From: Chengkuizengella sediminis
GTDB taxonomy: Bacteria > Bacillota > Bacilli > Paenibacillales > KCTC-33759
Direction: 5' to 3'
Length of the DNA stretch: 64,000 nucleotides
Assembly: GCF_010078385.1 (NCBI RefSeq)
Contig: NZ_SIJC01000001.1
Coordinates: 868,001 to 932,000, forward strand
The position numbers and the translations under genes were made by a program. Numbering within the stretch: the first letter of the stretch is position 1; each line of letters opens with the position of its first letter. Below the pieces are notes generated by a model that searched no databases, was not told the DNA's origin, and was given only the letters and a program-made list of their open reading frames with translations. Below are positions 1 to 9,519 of the stretch, one piece after another.

Positions 1-886
1 GATCCTGTCCTCCAATTTGTTCAACAAGACCATTATATCGACCACCCGCAGCTATCGTATCAATCGCTCCAATGCCTTTAGCTTTATATTCAAAAACAGT
101 ATCTGTATAATAATCTAACCCGCGTACCATTCGTGGATTGATTTCAAACTTTACATCCATCTCTGTAAGATACTTTTGCACCTTTTCAAAGTGGATCATA
201 CTTTCCTCATCTAAGCTATCTAAAATGGAAGGGGCTCCACCAAAATATTGTTGATCTTTCTTACAATCAAGGATGCGTAATGGATTTCTATCAAATCTAG
301 ACTGACAATCGTTACATAACTGTTCTTTCACAGGAGTAAGAAATTCCTGCAACTTTTCACGATAGTTAGCTCGACTCTGTTGATTCCCAATCGAATTTAA
401 TTCCACCTTCACACCTTGCAATCCTAAATCTTTAAAAAAGCTATAGCCAAGTGATATCACTTCTGCATCAATAGCTGGATCAATGGAGCCGAAAACCTCT
501 ACTCCAAATTGATGAAACTGGCGAAACCGACCACTTTGCGGTTGCTCATACCGAAACTTTGGACCGATATAATATAGTTTTTGTAAATCAGGTTCGCCAT
601 ATAGTTTGTTCTCAATATAAGCTCGAACAACTCCCGCTGTACCTTCAGGTCTAAGGGCCATATTTCGATCGCCTTTGTCCTTAAACGTGTACATTTCCTT
701 TTCTACAACGTCAGTTGTTTCACCAACACTACGAATAAACAACTCTGTTTGTTCAAAAATGGGTGTGCGGATTTCTTTATAATTAAAACGATGGCACCAA
801 TCCCTAGCTTTTTTCTCAACATACTGCCACTTTTCTACAACACCAGGTATGAAATCCTGTGTGCCTTTTGGTTTTTGATATCTCAA
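1..886 (-). CDS. hisS: Histidyl-tRNA synthetase, 5' part (runs off left edge)
   Basis: Charges tRNA-His in the cytoplasm. The minus-strand translation begins [14 protein letters not shown], the usual N-terminus of bacterial HisRS. It continues with class II motif 1 and 2 segments ([45 protein letters not shown]) and ends at the window edge within [17 protein letters not shown], in the HisA signature region. The start is a TTG at 884-886, chosen because AGGAGGGA lies 6 nt upstream (893-900) and no ATG fits the conserved N-terminus. About 295 codons are visible out of roughly 420 expected. The gene sits behind a T-box leader, so its expression should rise when a cognate tRNA is uncharged. In Bacillales aspS usually follows, but that would be outside the window. 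Confidence 0.97.
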   Translation of the reverse strand, partial: MRYQKPKGTQDFIPGVVEKWQYVEKKARDWCHRFNYKEIRTPIFEQTELFIRSVGETTDVVEKEMYTFKDKGDRNMALRPEGTAGVVRAYIENKLYGEPDLQKLYYIGPKFRYEQPQSGRFRQFHQFGVEVFGSIDPAIDAEVISLGYSFFKDLGLQGVKVELNSIGNQQSRANYREKLQEFLTPVKEQLCNDCQSRFDRNPLRILDCKKDQQYFGGAPSILDSLDEESMIHFEKVQKYLTEMDVKFEINPRMVRGLDYYTDTVFEYKAKGIGAIDTIAAGGRYNGLVEQIGGQD

Positions 887-1030
887 CCTTGTTCCCTCCT
901 AACTCTTATTCATCAAATCATTTATAAATTTAATATGTATAAGTGATTTGCTTTTAATTAGTGACTTTTGCGGGTTGTGCAAGTGGAACGTTTAAAAGCA
1001 AACACGATACAACTATTCAATTTATAAATG

Positions 1031-1320
1031 GAAATTAAAAAATCTCCCACCCCTGATCATTATTATCAGGGACGAGAGATTGAAACAACAATAAACACCC
1101 GTGGTACCACCCACATTTAGGATATATATCCTACACTTTCGGTTAACGCCCGTATACGCCACACAGCTACCAAGAATTCATTACTAATCAATAACGTTTC
1201 CTCTTCGCTGTAAGTTCTCAGGGAGGTCTTTTCATTCAGTTTCATAAGGATGTTTACAGCCTTTGACATCCCTCTCTAGGTATGAAGCTCTGAATTAATT
1301 TGTCCCTTCATAGAATCAGC
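1031..1320 (-). promoter_or_regulatory. T-box riboswitch leader of hisS
   Basis: On the minus strand the leader contains the near-invariant T-box core GGGTGGTACCACGGG (about 1098-1112), which pairs with the uncharged tRNA acceptor end in the antiterminator. A GC-rich hairpin with a T-run follows just downstream (1041-1081). Upstream lies a long stem I: TTCAG/CTGAA and TTCATA/TATGAA pairs enclose a GGATGT/ACATCC distal stem (about 1236-1295). The leader directly precedes hisS. I could not assign the specifier codon with confidence; a GAC (Asp) at 1226-1228 lies on the 3' side of a plausible specifier loop and would suit a hisS-aspS transcript. Confidence 0.93.
1036..1081 (-). terminator. Regulated terminator of the hisS T-box
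   Basis: On the minus strand AATCTCTCGTCCCTGAT pairs with ATCAGGGGTGGGAGATT around a short AATAATG loop, followed by TTTTTAATT. It lies between the T-box core and hisS, the position where the terminator and antiterminator alternate. Confidence 0.9.
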
Positions 1321-1350
1321 CAACATATTCTAATTTTCACATTAACAATG

Positions 1351-1379
1351 ATTTTAATATGGTTAGGTCTTAATGTCAA
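1351..1379 (-). promoter_or_regulatory. Sigma-A-type promoter of the hisS T-box transcript
   Basis: Minus strand TTGACA (1374-1379), a 17-nt spacer, then TAAAAT (1351-1356). The -35 is a perfect consensus and the -10 matches 5 of 6. It lies about 30 nt upstream of the first stem of the T-box leader. Confidence 0.8.
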
Positions 1380-1407
1380 GCATTACACTAAAGTATAAAA
1401 GAATGTT

Positions 1408-2601
1408 TTAGAAAAAGTCCATAAAGTAAGTTGTTTTTTTAGGAATCAAAAATTCAAATTCATGTATTTTTTCCTTCGGTCCTTTAATTTTATCAAGTTT
1501 AAATAAAGTCTCTACACTCTGATAACCTGATAACAAACTACTTAGTGTTTGAATTGAACAATGAATAGAGTGATCCACCATTTCATGTTGTGCACAAAAA
1601 GAAACTTTATTTACTCTAGCTTTTCCATTTTCATCAATTTGTATATCAAACAAACCATCATTCCATTCAGCAAATTCATCTTTCACAGTGATCATGAACT
1701 CTTGTTTTACTCCTGAAGCATAAAATGGATAAGCACGAAGAAATTGCTCAACATCAACAATGCGCATCATAAAGTAACTAATGATTTCTTGATCAAAACT
1801 TGGGTTCTCTAAAATTACAGAAAGTGGATCATTAGATGGAGCAATCATTTGAACCTTTTCAATCATTGAATCATGTTGATTAATCAACCTCCAAAGTTGC
1901 ATTCGAGCGGATTCATTTAAAAAAACCATCTCCTTAACTTTCATTTCACGATTTTTCACTTTATATAATAAATAGCCTTCAGGTTTCCCGGAGTCATTAT
2001 AATAAACTTGGATGGTTTGCGTTTCTCGAAAAATTCGATTAAACCACCAGGTCTCATCTCTTTTTAACATCCCATTATACCCAGAAGTATATTGTTCATA
2101 AATTTCGTTTAATAATGGCCAACAATCCTTTATATTTTTATATCTTATGATAGTACCTAAAGTGTTTTCATTTTTTGGAAAATGTGAAAGAGGTATTGTA
2201 TATTTTTTGTATTCACTTAAAGTTTCCCATCCATATTTTCTGTAAAATGCAAAAGAAAATGGAGCTAACATAGAGACAGTCATATTCTTCTCTTTCATTT
2301 CTATTAGTGCTTTTTTTAATAACTGCTTCACTAGACCTTTTCTACGATATTCAGGCCAAGAAGCAACACTAGCAACTCCACCCATAGAAAAAACTTGATT
2401 ATGTATAAATACTTGAAGTGGTAACAAACTGGCCATAGAGATTAAATGATCGTCGTTAAAATAACCCCAGATTTGTTCAGGTTTTAATCTTGAACGAATA
2501 CCAGCTCTTTTTTCAGGGTTTGCTTCATATTGAAATGCAAAAGTTGAAAGTTCTATTACATCATCTAATTCATCATATTTACACTTTCTTATTTCATCCA
2601 T
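1408..2601 (-). CDS. Eis-like GNAT N-acetyltransferase with C-terminal SCP2-like domain
   Basis: A 397-residue protein with the layout of the Eis family: an N-terminal GNAT acetyltransferase (about residues 1-130; EYRRKGLVKQLLKKAL is the acetyl-CoA-binding loop), a second GNAT-like half, and a C-terminal SCP2-like sterol-carrier fold (about 290-397). The C-terminus ending in FMDFF resembles the free C-terminal carboxylate used for catalysis in Eis enzymes. Family members acetylate amines, including aminoglycosides and lysine residues; the substrate here cannot be read from sequence. It is a single gene between the hisS promoter and a divergent gene. ATG start at 2601. Confidence 0.85.
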   Translation of the reverse strand: MDEIRKCKYDELDDVIELSTFAFQYEANPEKRAGIRSRLKPEQIWGYFNDDHLISMASLLPLQVFIHNQVFSMGGVASVASWPEYRRKGLVKQLLKKALIEMKEKNMTVSMLAPFSFAFYRKYGWETLSEYKKYTIPLSHFPKNENTLGTIIRYKNIKDCWPLLNEIYEQYTSGYNGMLKRDETWWFNRIFRETQTIQVYYNDSGKPEGYLLYKVKNREMKVKEMVFLNESARMQLWRLINQHDSMIEKVQMIAPSNDPLSVILENPSFDQEIISYFMMRIVDVEQFLRAYPFYASGVKQEFMITVKDEFAEWNDGLFDIQIDENGKARVNKVSFCAQHEMVDHSIHCSIQTLSSLLSGYQSVETLFKLDKIKGPKEKIHEFEFLIPKKTTYFMDFF

Positions 2602-2850
2602 AACCTACACCTCTTAGTTTTATATAATCTAATACATATTTCAACAACTTAAAAAGATATATAAAAAGTTGATTATATCCTAATTACCATCATATATGTT
2701 CGTGTTAAAGATCACAAGAAAACTATGAATTAGATGATCTGCTTCATACATTCTTCAAAATTAGAGCGCAATATATTGAAAGAATTTAAAGAACTCCATA
2801 CGTTAAGATGATTGTATAAACTACATGATGAAAACGGAGGAATACTTATT

Positions 2851-3498
2851 ATGCATAAAATCATTGAACCTAAAATACTTTATTTTGGAACCCCAGTTGT
2901 ACTTATAAGCACATTAAACGAAGATGGAACACCTAATTTAGCACCAATGTCTTCAGCTTGGTGGCTTGGTCAATCCTGTATGTTAGGAATGAGCAGACTC
3001 TCAAAAACTGTACAAAATTTAGAACGTGAAGGTGAATGTGTTTTAAACCTTCCTTCAGCAGATCTCGTTGCCGCTGTTGATCAACTTGCATTGCTAACCG
3101 GGAAAAATCCTGTGCCTAAATATAAAGAAAAAATGGGATATCGTTATGAGCCCAGCAAGTTTGAAATAGCAGGATTACATCAAAACCCATCTACTTTAGT
3201 TAAACCACCTCGAGTTGCTGAATGCCCAGTTCAATTAGAAGCAGTTGTGCAAATGTTAAATCCAATTCATGATCCAAATAGCTCATTAGCCGCAATTGAG
3301 GTAAGTATAAAACGAGTTCATGTAGACGAAAACATTCTAGTAGATGGGGAAAAGGATTATATCGATCCTGAAAAATGGAATCCATTAATTATGAATTTCT
3401 GCGAATTTTTCGGACTAAGTGGTAAATTGCATCCATCAAAACTTGTGCCTGCCTTCGGTCTCCCGCAAAAAAATGATCAACTAGAAATCATCAAATAA
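2851..3498 (+). CDS. Flavin-reductase-like FMN-binding protein
   Basis: A 215-residue protein of the split-barrel flavin reductase-like/flavoredoxin group. The N-terminal PKILYFGTPVVLISTLNE and PNLAPMSSAWW segments are typical of the FMN-binding barrel. Members use reduced flavin for redox reactions or bind FMN with unknown partners. The start is set at ATG 2851 because GGAGG lies at 2836-2840 with an 11-nt spacer; an upstream in-frame TTG at 2812 lacks such a site. It is monocistronic, followed by a terminator at 3545-3590. Substrate unknown. Confidence 0.8.
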   Translation: MHKIIEPKILYFGTPVVLISTLNEDGTPNLAPMSSAWWLGQSCMLGMSRLSKTVQNLEREGECVLNLPSADLVAAVDQLALLTGKNPVPKYKEKMGYRYEPSKFEIAGLHQNPSTLVKPPRVAECPVQLEAVVQMLNPIHDPNSSLAAIEVSIKRVHVDENILVDGEKDYIDPEKWNPLIMNFCEFFGLSGKLHPSKLVPAFGLPQKNDQLEIIK

Positions 3499-3544
3499 TA
3501 TACAAATAATATACACCCGAAGATTATGAGCAAAAATGATACAA

Positions 3545-3590
3545 ATAAGACCATCCTAGAGTTACTAGGTCATGGTCTTATATTTGTTCT
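3545..3590 (+). terminator. Intrinsic terminator after the flavin-reductase-like gene
   Basis: ATAAGACCAT pairs perfectly with ATGGTCTTAT, with an inner CCTAG/CTAGG stem, followed by a T-rich tail (ATTTGTTCTTT). Confidence 0.85.
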
Positions 3591-3608
3591 TTATGAAAAT
3601 AAGTGTTA

Positions 3609-3648
3609 TAAAAAAAAGAAATACCTGTAGCTACGTAAACCACAGGTC
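3609..3648 (-). terminator. Probable terminator of hemZ
   Basis: On the minus strand ACCTGT...ACAGGT with a 13-nt loop is followed by ATTTC and a run of eight T. It lies 111 nt past the hemZ stop codon. Confidence 0.6.
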
Positions 3649-3758
3649 TAAAACATTTATTTTATATATTAAAAAGGGGGTCACTTATTATTATAGGGAA
3701 ACAATATTAAAATAAAGTTTAAAACAGATTACAATTATGTTACAAAAATGTAAGCGTT

Positions 3759-5273
3759 TTAATTTAATGTTATTTCCTTAAGGAATAGCTCATTTAATGC
3801 TTTGATTTTAGCTTCTGTATATTTTTTGTAATGATCATTATAAGCTTTTGGCTCTTTTGGGTTTGCAAATCGAGATATCTTACCTGTCATAGGATCTACC
3901 CATTTACTAGAAGCCCCACACCCTAAACCTATGATGGTCTGTAGTTCCTCCATAATCATTATATTATAAATACTCTCTTGACCTGGATGAGCATACCCTA
4001 CATTTTCTAAATTACCTAAAATGTTTTTTTGGCGGTATAAATAATACGCTACATAACCGTTAGACTTTGTCCATTCATTTCCTCTGTTCATCATTTCTGT
4101 TACTTCATTTCGATCTGCTACTTTATACTTATTTTTATTTTGTGTCATTTCAGACGAACGTTTAAAGGAAAGAGTATGGATTGTAAGTGATTCTGGCATT
4201 AACTTTTTGGTTTCATTTAAAGTATGATTAAACTCTTTTAATCCTTCACCAGGTAAACCAATAATAAGATCCATATTAATATTGTTCATTCCCATTTCCC
4301 TAGCCAAATGAAATTTATCTATTGTCTCTTCGACTGTATGATGACGACCAATGGCTTTTAAAGTTTCTTGAGTATAAGATTGGGGATTGATACTAATTCG
4401 ATCTATATTCCACTTATTCAAAACTTCAAGTTTTTCCATTGTAATAGTATCTGGTCTCCCAGCTTCTACTGTAATTTCTCTGATTTGATCTACGTGTGGA
4501 AAGGACATTGCCATTTCTTCATATAACATATCCATTTCATCAGCAGTAATACTGGTTGGTGTCCCTCCACCATAATAAACGGTTGTAATCTTAATATTAT
4601 TTTCCTTTAACCAGGTTCCGATTTGCCTCATTTCATAATGTAATCCACCCAAAAAAGAATCAACAGAGCCTTGTTTTCCATTTATAGCATAAGCAGGGAA
4701 GGTACAGTACGCACATTTTGTAGGACAAAAAGGAATCCCAATATAAATGCTGACCTCTGAACGAAGATCGTATAAATCAGGAACCATTGTTTTTTGTCTA
4801 TCCACGATGGTTTGCATTAATGTAATCTTTTCATCATGAATTTTGTACTGTTCCTCTAATTCCATATGTGCTTGTTCCTTTGAAATACCTGTCTTTAATT
4901 TTTGATGAAGCAGTTTTGTTGGACGTATACCTGTTAATATACCCCATGGTTGATTCAATCCAGTACATTGCTGAAATACATCTAATAAAGGCTGATTGAT
5001 TAAATGTTTTAATACCTTTCTTTTTTGCAATTCGGTATTTTCGTTATCTAGCTTTTTTATAATATCAGAATCATAGTTCATATTTTGAATATGATCTTGT
5101 AACAATACCGTTATCCTAGTACCATCATCCTCGTCATTCATAGTAATATCAACATATAAATCTGCTTTCGTTATTTCTGAAAAGGTAATACTAATCTCTT
5201 CAAAAAATAAACGAATTATATTTTCTACAGAGCGATGGAATGTTGAATCCACTCCGTTTACGTTAATTACCAT
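3759..5273 (-). CDS. hemZ: Oxygen-independent coproporphyrinogen III oxidase-like protein HemZ
   Basis: A 504-residue radical SAM protein of the HemZ branch. The N-terminal ~165 residues are the extra HemZ-type domain. The radical SAM motif is PFCPTKCAYC, with cluster cysteines C183, C187 and C190. It is followed by a glycine-rich SAM-binding segment (YYGGGTPTSI), the EAGRPDT and NPQS(Y)T motifs, and GLPGEGL. In Bacillus the family is assigned to anaerobic coproporphyrinogen dehydrogenation in haem synthesis, although some HemN-like proteins turned out to be haem chaperones. Length matches B. subtilis HemZ (about 500). It stands alone between two long intergenic stretches. Confidence 0.9.
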   Translation of the reverse strand: MVINVNGVDSTFHRSVENIIRLFFEEISITFSEITKADLYVDITMNDEDDGTRITVLLQDHIQNMNYDSDIIKKLDNENTELQKRKVLKHLINQPLLDVFQQCTGLNQPWGILTGIRPTKLLHQKLKTGISKEQAHMELEEQYKIHDEKITLMQTIVDRQKTMVPDLYDLRSEVSIYIGIPFCPTKCAYCTFPAYAINGKQGSVDSFLGGLHYEMRQIGTWLKENNIKITTVYYGGGTPTSITADEMDMLYEEMAMSFPHVDQIREITVEAGRPDTITMEKLEVLNKWNIDRISINPQSYTQETLKAIGRHHTVEETIDKFHLAREMGMNNINMDLIIGLPGEGLKEFNHTLNETKKLMPESLTIHTLSFKRSSEMTQNKNKYKVADRNEVTEMMNRGNEWTKSNGYVAYYLYRQKNILGNLENVGYAHPGQESIYNIMIMEELQTIIGLGCGASSKWVDPMTGKISRFANPKEPKAYNDHYKKYTEAKIKALNELFLKEITLN

Positions 5274-5411
5274 TGTTTTTCCCCTTAGTATATTAAGTTA
5301 TTTTAAGAATGTTATTACTTTGCATTTCTCTAGCTATTCAAGTTTAACCAACATCAAGAAAGGGGTCAATATTTAACCAGAAATGATTATTATATATATT
5401 TTAAGATTATT

Positions 5412-5570
5412 TTAACGGAAAGTATTTTTCAGATTTATATCATCAAATTCACTTACTCTTTTTTTGTGATTGATTTCATTTTGATGATTAATTTTTGTTT
5501 CATGAATAGTGTTTTGTAATAAACGATTAGCTGCATCCAACATATATTTTTCTTTTTTAGACTGATGCAT
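5412..5570 (-). CDS. Possible small protein, 52 residues, unrecognised
   Basis: A minus-strand frame beginning ATG at 5570 encodes MHQSKKEKYMLDAANRLLQN and on to ...LKNTFR, then TAA at 5412. It is strongly hydrophilic (Lys, Asn, Gln, His rich) and probably helical. AAGGTGGT (5580-5587) is a fair ribosome-binding site, about 9 nt upstream. The frame stays open upstream of the ATG as far as a stop at 5610-5612, so it could also be the tail of a decayed gene. I recognise no family. Confidence 0.35.
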   Translation of the reverse strand: MHQSKKEKYMLDAANRLLQNTIHETKINHQNEINHKKRVSEFDDINLKNTFR

Positions 5571-6384
5571 AATGAGATGACCACCTTGTTGTATTGATAA
5601 GGGAAAAGATTATTCTCTAATCCTCGAGAATAATGGATAAACCATTAATCTGTTTAAGTTACAACGAAATCCTTAAATTCTACTGTGATTTGCGGACTAT
5701 GCCAAATGCATTATTTCATTTTTTGGAAGACTTTAAGGATTATTAAGAATAATTATTAGGGTTGTTTTACATTTATTCTGTCCAAATTATAGGTTTGCTA
5801 TCACAAGGCAATAGTGAGGATTGATAAGAAAGGAGTAGAAATCTCTCTACTTGATATGATTCAATTGGAGACTTCCAAATAACCTTCGAGTTTTTTGAAA
5901 TAGAGGTAATTCGTGGTCTTATATGGCACTTTCAACTTGTTTATTAATATTAGAGGTATTTGGTGGTCTTAATTTAGTCATTTTCCTCATATTTCATATC
6001 ATTCATTGGAAATCCACAGTTTTAAGACCACCAGATTCCTCTATTTCTTGGATTCACTTAAAAATATGCAGTATAAGACCACAGATTCCCTTTATATTTC
6101 TATAACGGAGTGAAGAAATCACAAATGTATCTCCAGTCCATAGTCATAGATCAGGAGGGGGTTTTAGAATTAATATTACCGATTTTCGGATGTATTGTAG
6201 GAGAGAGATCAGCTCATTAACGTTGTAACTAGCACAACATTAAATTCATTCAAATTTTACACCTGCTTAAAATTAGTATGATAAAAATAATCACCAAGTT
6301 AAAGACAGAAGAGAATATTTATCAGTGTTCGTAAAATAGAATAAAACAATCATATCCATTGCTCATCATTGATTGCGAACTTTT
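5571..6384. other. Gene-poor intergenic stretch between hemZ region and dtd
   Basis: No convincing gene in over 800 bases. It contains a perfect 9-bp hairpin ATTATTCTC/GAGAATAAT at 5609-5634, a spaced pair AATCCTTAAA/TTTAAGGATT (about 5669-5742), and the four-copy symmetric repeat at 5898-6098. Reading frames crossing the repeat have no ribosome-binding site and protein-like composition is lacking. Confidence 0.6.
5898..6098. repeat. Four copies of a ~25-nt motif, two forward then two inverted
   Basis: Consensus about AAATAGAGGAATTTGGTGG followed by TCTTAT. Copy 1 is at 5898-5922 (+), copy 2 at 5949-5973 (+), copy 3 at 6021-6046 (-) and copy 4 at 6072-6098 (-). Copy-to-copy spacing is 51 nt on both arms, so the whole is a roughly 200-bp interrupted palindrome in which copy 1 can pair with 4 and copy 2 with 3. 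The sequences between copies are not repeated. Confidence 0.8.
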
Positions 6385-6831
6385 TTATGAAGTTGGACTC
6401 TCCACAATTAAAGTTACTGGTCCCCAATTTGTGAAGGATACATCCATCATTTCACCAAATTTACCTGTCTCTACAACTAGTCCCTGCTCTCTTAAAAATT
6501 CATTAAATCGTTCATAGATTTTATTTGCATATTCAGGGCGTGCTGCATTCATAAAATTAGGTCTTCTACCTTTTCTGCAATCTCCATATAATGTGAATTG
6601 TGAAACGGATAGGATTTGACCGGAAACATCCTTCACAGATAGATTCATTTTCCCATGTTCATCTTCAAAAATTCTTAAATGACTGATTTTTTCTGCAAGA
6701 AAACGGGCATCCTCCTCCGTGTCATCATGAGTTATACCTACAAGAAGCATTAAACCCATGTCAATATTTCCACTTGTTTCTCCATTTACTGTTACTCTCG
6801 CCTCTTTACTTCGTTGTACAACTACTTTCAC
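6385..6831 (-). CDS. dtd: D-aminoacyl-tRNA deacylase
   Basis: Hydrolyses D-amino acids (and mischarged glycine) from tRNA, protecting translation. The 148-residue length fits the family exactly. The signature segments are [19 protein letters not shown] (the SQxT-type catalytic loop) and, near the C-terminus, NWGPVTL (the cross-subunit NxGPxT motif; the usual Asp after Asn is Trp here). It follows rsh on the same strand, the usual Bacillales order, though a terminator-like hairpin lies between them. Confidence 0.96.
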   Translation of the reverse strand: MKVVVQRSKEARVTVNGETSGNIDMGLMLLVGITHDDTEEDARFLAEKISHLRIFEDEHGKMNLSVKDVSGQILSVSQFTLYGDCRKGRRPNFMNAARPEYANKIYERFNEFLREQGLVVETGKFGEMMDVSFTNWGPVTLIVESPTS

Positions 6832-6879
6832 AGTTACCCCACTCCAATATATTTAAGTTAATCATTCAAAAATTAGATG

Positions 6880-6921
6880 AAAAATCCGTCAACCCGCTTC
6901 AAAAAGAGAGTTAACGGATTA
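6880..6921 (-). terminator. Terminator-like hairpin between rsh and dtd
   Basis: On the minus strand AATCCGTTAAC pairs with GTTGACGGATT (one G-U), followed by TTTCATC. It may attenuate read-through from rsh into dtd. Confidence 0.65.
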
Positions 6922-7005
6922 GGTTTCAATTTATATTACACTCGGTTTTAGATGGGAAACAATCTCTATCTAACTTTCCGATATTTCAGCTTTGTTTAAA
7001 CGAGT

Positions 7006-9174
7006 TCACTGCATAATTCTTTGAACTGAATAAACATCCTTCACTCTTTTAATCTTCTCAACAATGCTGTGTAAGTGTTCTTTACTGCGAATTAATATTG
7101 TCATATGAATGATCGAAACTTTGTTACGGTCTGCTCTACCTGATACAGCGGAAATAACCGTCTTCGTTTCAGATACCGCCTGTAATACTTCATTTAAAAA
7201 ACCTCTGCGATCATGACCCGTAATTTCAATTTCTACGTTGTAATTTGCTTCTACTTCTGATTCCCAATCGACTTCAATTAAACGATGGGATTCTTCATCA
7301 TTCCCAGTAGGTATATTGTTACAATCAGCACGGTGTACTGATACACCTCTACCTCTTGTAATATATCCTATAATCTCGTCTCCAGGGACCGGATTACAGC
7401 ATCTAGCGAAACGAATTAATAAATTATCAATCCCTTTAACGCTAACCCCGTGTGCTTGTCTGCTCTTTTTAACTGGGTCGGGTTTAGTTTCCTGAATTTC
7501 ACTTACCGCTTTTTCTTCCTCTAGCTCCTTACGTAGCTTTTCAGTTAATCTTGTACAAATTTGTGCAGCAGTAATTCCCCCAAATCCAACAGCAGAATAC
7601 ATGTCTTCAATACTGTTAAAGCTGAATTTAGGCAATACTTCATTTAGCTCTGATTCAGTCATCACATCCGTAGGCTCAAATCCTAATCGTTTTATTTCTC
7701 TTTCGATACTTTCCTTCCCTTTTTCAATACTTTCATCTCTTTTTTCTTTTTTGAACCATTGTTTTATTTTTGTTTTTGCTTGTGATGATTTAACAATTTT
7801 AATCCAGTCTTGACTTGGTCCATATGAATGTTTTGATGTAAGTATTTCAACAATATCTCCTGTTTTCAGAGAATGATCTAAAGGTACTATCCTACCATTC
7901 ACCTTTGCACCAATGGTACGATTTCCTACTTCTGTATGGATACGAAACGCAAAATCTAACGGTCCTGAACCGCTTGGCAGTTCAATAACCTCACCTTTAG
8001 GTGTAAATACATAAACTAGATCAGAGAAAAAGTCCATTTTTAGCGATTCCATAAATTCTTCTGCATTTTGCGCTTCATTTTGCAGATCTAAAATTTCTCG
8101 GAACCAATTCATTTTATCTTCAAAACTTCCATTTGGAACCATTGTACCTTCTTTATAAGCCCAATGTGCTGCAACCCCGAACTCAGAGGTTTGATGCATA
8201 TCCCATGTCCGAATCTGAACCTCTAAAGGTTCTCCACTAGGTCCAATCAAAGTTGTATGGAGGGATTGATACATATTAGGTTTAGGCATAGCAATATAAT
8301 CTTTGAACCTACCCGGCATTGGTTTCCAAAGGGTATGAATGATGCCCAAAGAAGCGTAACAATCTTTAATGTTATTTACAATAACTCGTATCGCCAATAA
8401 ATCATAAATTTCATTAAATTGTTTACTTTGACTTTTCATTTTTTTATAAATGCTATATATATGTTTAGGACGACCTGAAATATCAGCTTCAATCCCCATA
8501 TCATTTAGTTTTTGTTTGATATTTTGAATCACATCATCTATATATTTCTCACGTTCTGCTCTTTTTTTCTGCATTAAATTTACAATACGATAATACTGCT
8601 GTGGATTTAAGTAACGCAAGGAGATGTCTTCCATCTCCCATTTAATTGCGGACATTCCTAATCGATGAGCAATCGGACAAAATATTTCTAAAGTTTCGTG
8701 TGCGATTCTTCTTTGATTTTCTTCCTTTTGGAATTTTAGCGTACGCATATTATGCAATCTATCAGCTAGTTTAATTAATATAACTCGCAGATCCTGAGCC
8801 ATTGCAACAAACATTTTTCGATAATTTTCATTCTGATGCTCTTCTCTTGATTTAAATTTAATTTTTTCAAGTTTCGTCACACCATCTACTAACATTGCGC
8901 AAGTATCACCGAACTGTTCTCGCAATTGCTCTAACGTCACATCTGTATCTTCAACAACATCATGTAAAAGAGCAGCAATGATCGAAATTACATCCATCTG
9001 CATATTAAGCATAATATCTGCCACTGCTATAGGATGAAGGATATAAGGTTCACCTGATTTTCTTACCTGTCCTTCATGAGCTTTTTCAGCAAGATCGTAA
9101 GCTTTTCTAATCTGATCAAGATCAGTTTCTCTTAGGTATGCAGATGCCTTTTCAATTAATTGCTCGATGCCCAT
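7006..9174 (-). CDS. relA: Bifunctional (p)ppGpp synthetase/hydrolase (RelA/SpoT family)
   Basis: A 722-residue long Rsh enzyme making and degrading the stringent-response alarmones. The N-terminal HD hydrolase domain is intact (HP at 47-48, LLHDVVEDTD with H71-D72). The synthetase domain follows (RPKHIYSIYKKM, LLAIRVIV, GRFKDYIAMPKPN, QSLHTT at about 235-310). The TGS domain is near 390-455 (VYVFTPKGEVIELPSG), then the zinc-finger/helical region (RFARCCNPVPGDEIIGY) and a C-terminal ACT domain (about 650-720). All key blocks are present, so it should both synthesise and hydrolyse. ATG at 9174; dtd lies downstream. Confidence 0.97.
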   Translation of the reverse strand: MGIEQLIEKASAYLRETDLDQIRKAYDLAEKAHEGQVRKSGEPYILHPIAVADIMLNMQMDVISIIAALLHDVVEDTDVTLEQLREQFGDTCAMLVDGVTKLEKIKFKSREEHQNENYRKMFVAMAQDLRVILIKLADRLHNMRTLKFQKEENQRRIAHETLEIFCPIAHRLGMSAIKWEMEDISLRYLNPQQYYRIVNLMQKKRAEREKYIDDVIQNIKQKLNDMGIEADISGRPKHIYSIYKKMKSQSKQFNEIYDLLAIRVIVNNIKDCYASLGIIHTLWKPMPGRFKDYIAMPKPNMYQSLHTTLIGPSGEPLEVQIRTWDMHQTSEFGVAAHWAYKEGTMVPNGSFEDKMNWFREILDLQNEAQNAEEFMESLKMDFFSDLVYVFTPKGEVIELPSGSGPLDFAFRIHTEVGNRTIGAKVNGRIVPLDHSLKTGDIVEILTSKHSYGPSQDWIKIVKSSQAKTKIKQWFKKEKRDESIEKGKESIEREIKRLGFEPTDVMTESELNEVLPKFSFNSIEDMYSAVGFGGITAAQICTRLTEKLRKELEEEKAVSEIQETKPDPVKKSRQAHGVSVKGIDNLLIRFARCCNPVPGDEIIGYITRGRGVSVHRADCNNIPTGNDEESHRLIEVDWESEVEANYNVEIEITGHDRRGFLNEVLQAVSETKTVISAVSGRADRNKVSIIHMTILIRSKEHLHSIVEKIKRVKDVYSVQRIMQ

Positions 9175-9519
9175 TAATTTACCTTCCTATTCTCAAGGAT
9201 TTTCTATCATTATGCCTTTCAATCTTGCTTACGTCAACTATTCGTCATTCTATTTAGTCGAATTAGGTCATAACAAAACTAACGACGAAAAAAATGTAAT
9301 AATGAAAACTCTCCGATTGTCGAAACTCTATGGCAAAACAGAGGGGGAATTGCACATACTTTACCAGCTTGTGCGTGATTGGAAATAGTATAATTTATAA
9401 GTAGTAGGCAATTGTTAAATTTTTTTGTAAAATATATTTCATATGAGGAATGTTAATTTTGGAAATACTTACATTAATCGATTTAACATTATTACTTAAC
9501 TTTATGAATGAGGTGCATT
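9175..9519. other. Divergent intergenic region between rsh and the antiporter gene
   Basis: About 345 bases between divergently transcribed genes. A short open frame on the plus strand ends at 9388 but has no ribosome-binding site and overlaps the rsh start. A TATAAT-like box near 9390 is visible without a clear -35. No RNA structure recognised. Confidence 0.5.

Noticed and set aside
1226-1228. GAC as T-box specifier codon
   Set aside because: Plausible position but the specifier loop could not be drawn with confidence and the base after it is not a purine; left as a candidate only.
5898-6098. CRISPR array
   Set aside because: Repeats change orientation half-way, there are only four diverged copies, and no cas genes are in the window.
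5923-6105. Open frame of 60 codons across the four-copy repeat
   Set aside because: Coincides with the repeat array; no start site; hydrophobic stretch is a by-product of T-rich DNA.
9167-9388. Open frame of 73 codons on the plus strand between rsh and the antiporter gene
   Set aside because: It overlaps the rsh start region, has no ribosome-binding site, and its composition is not protein-like; treated as intergenic.
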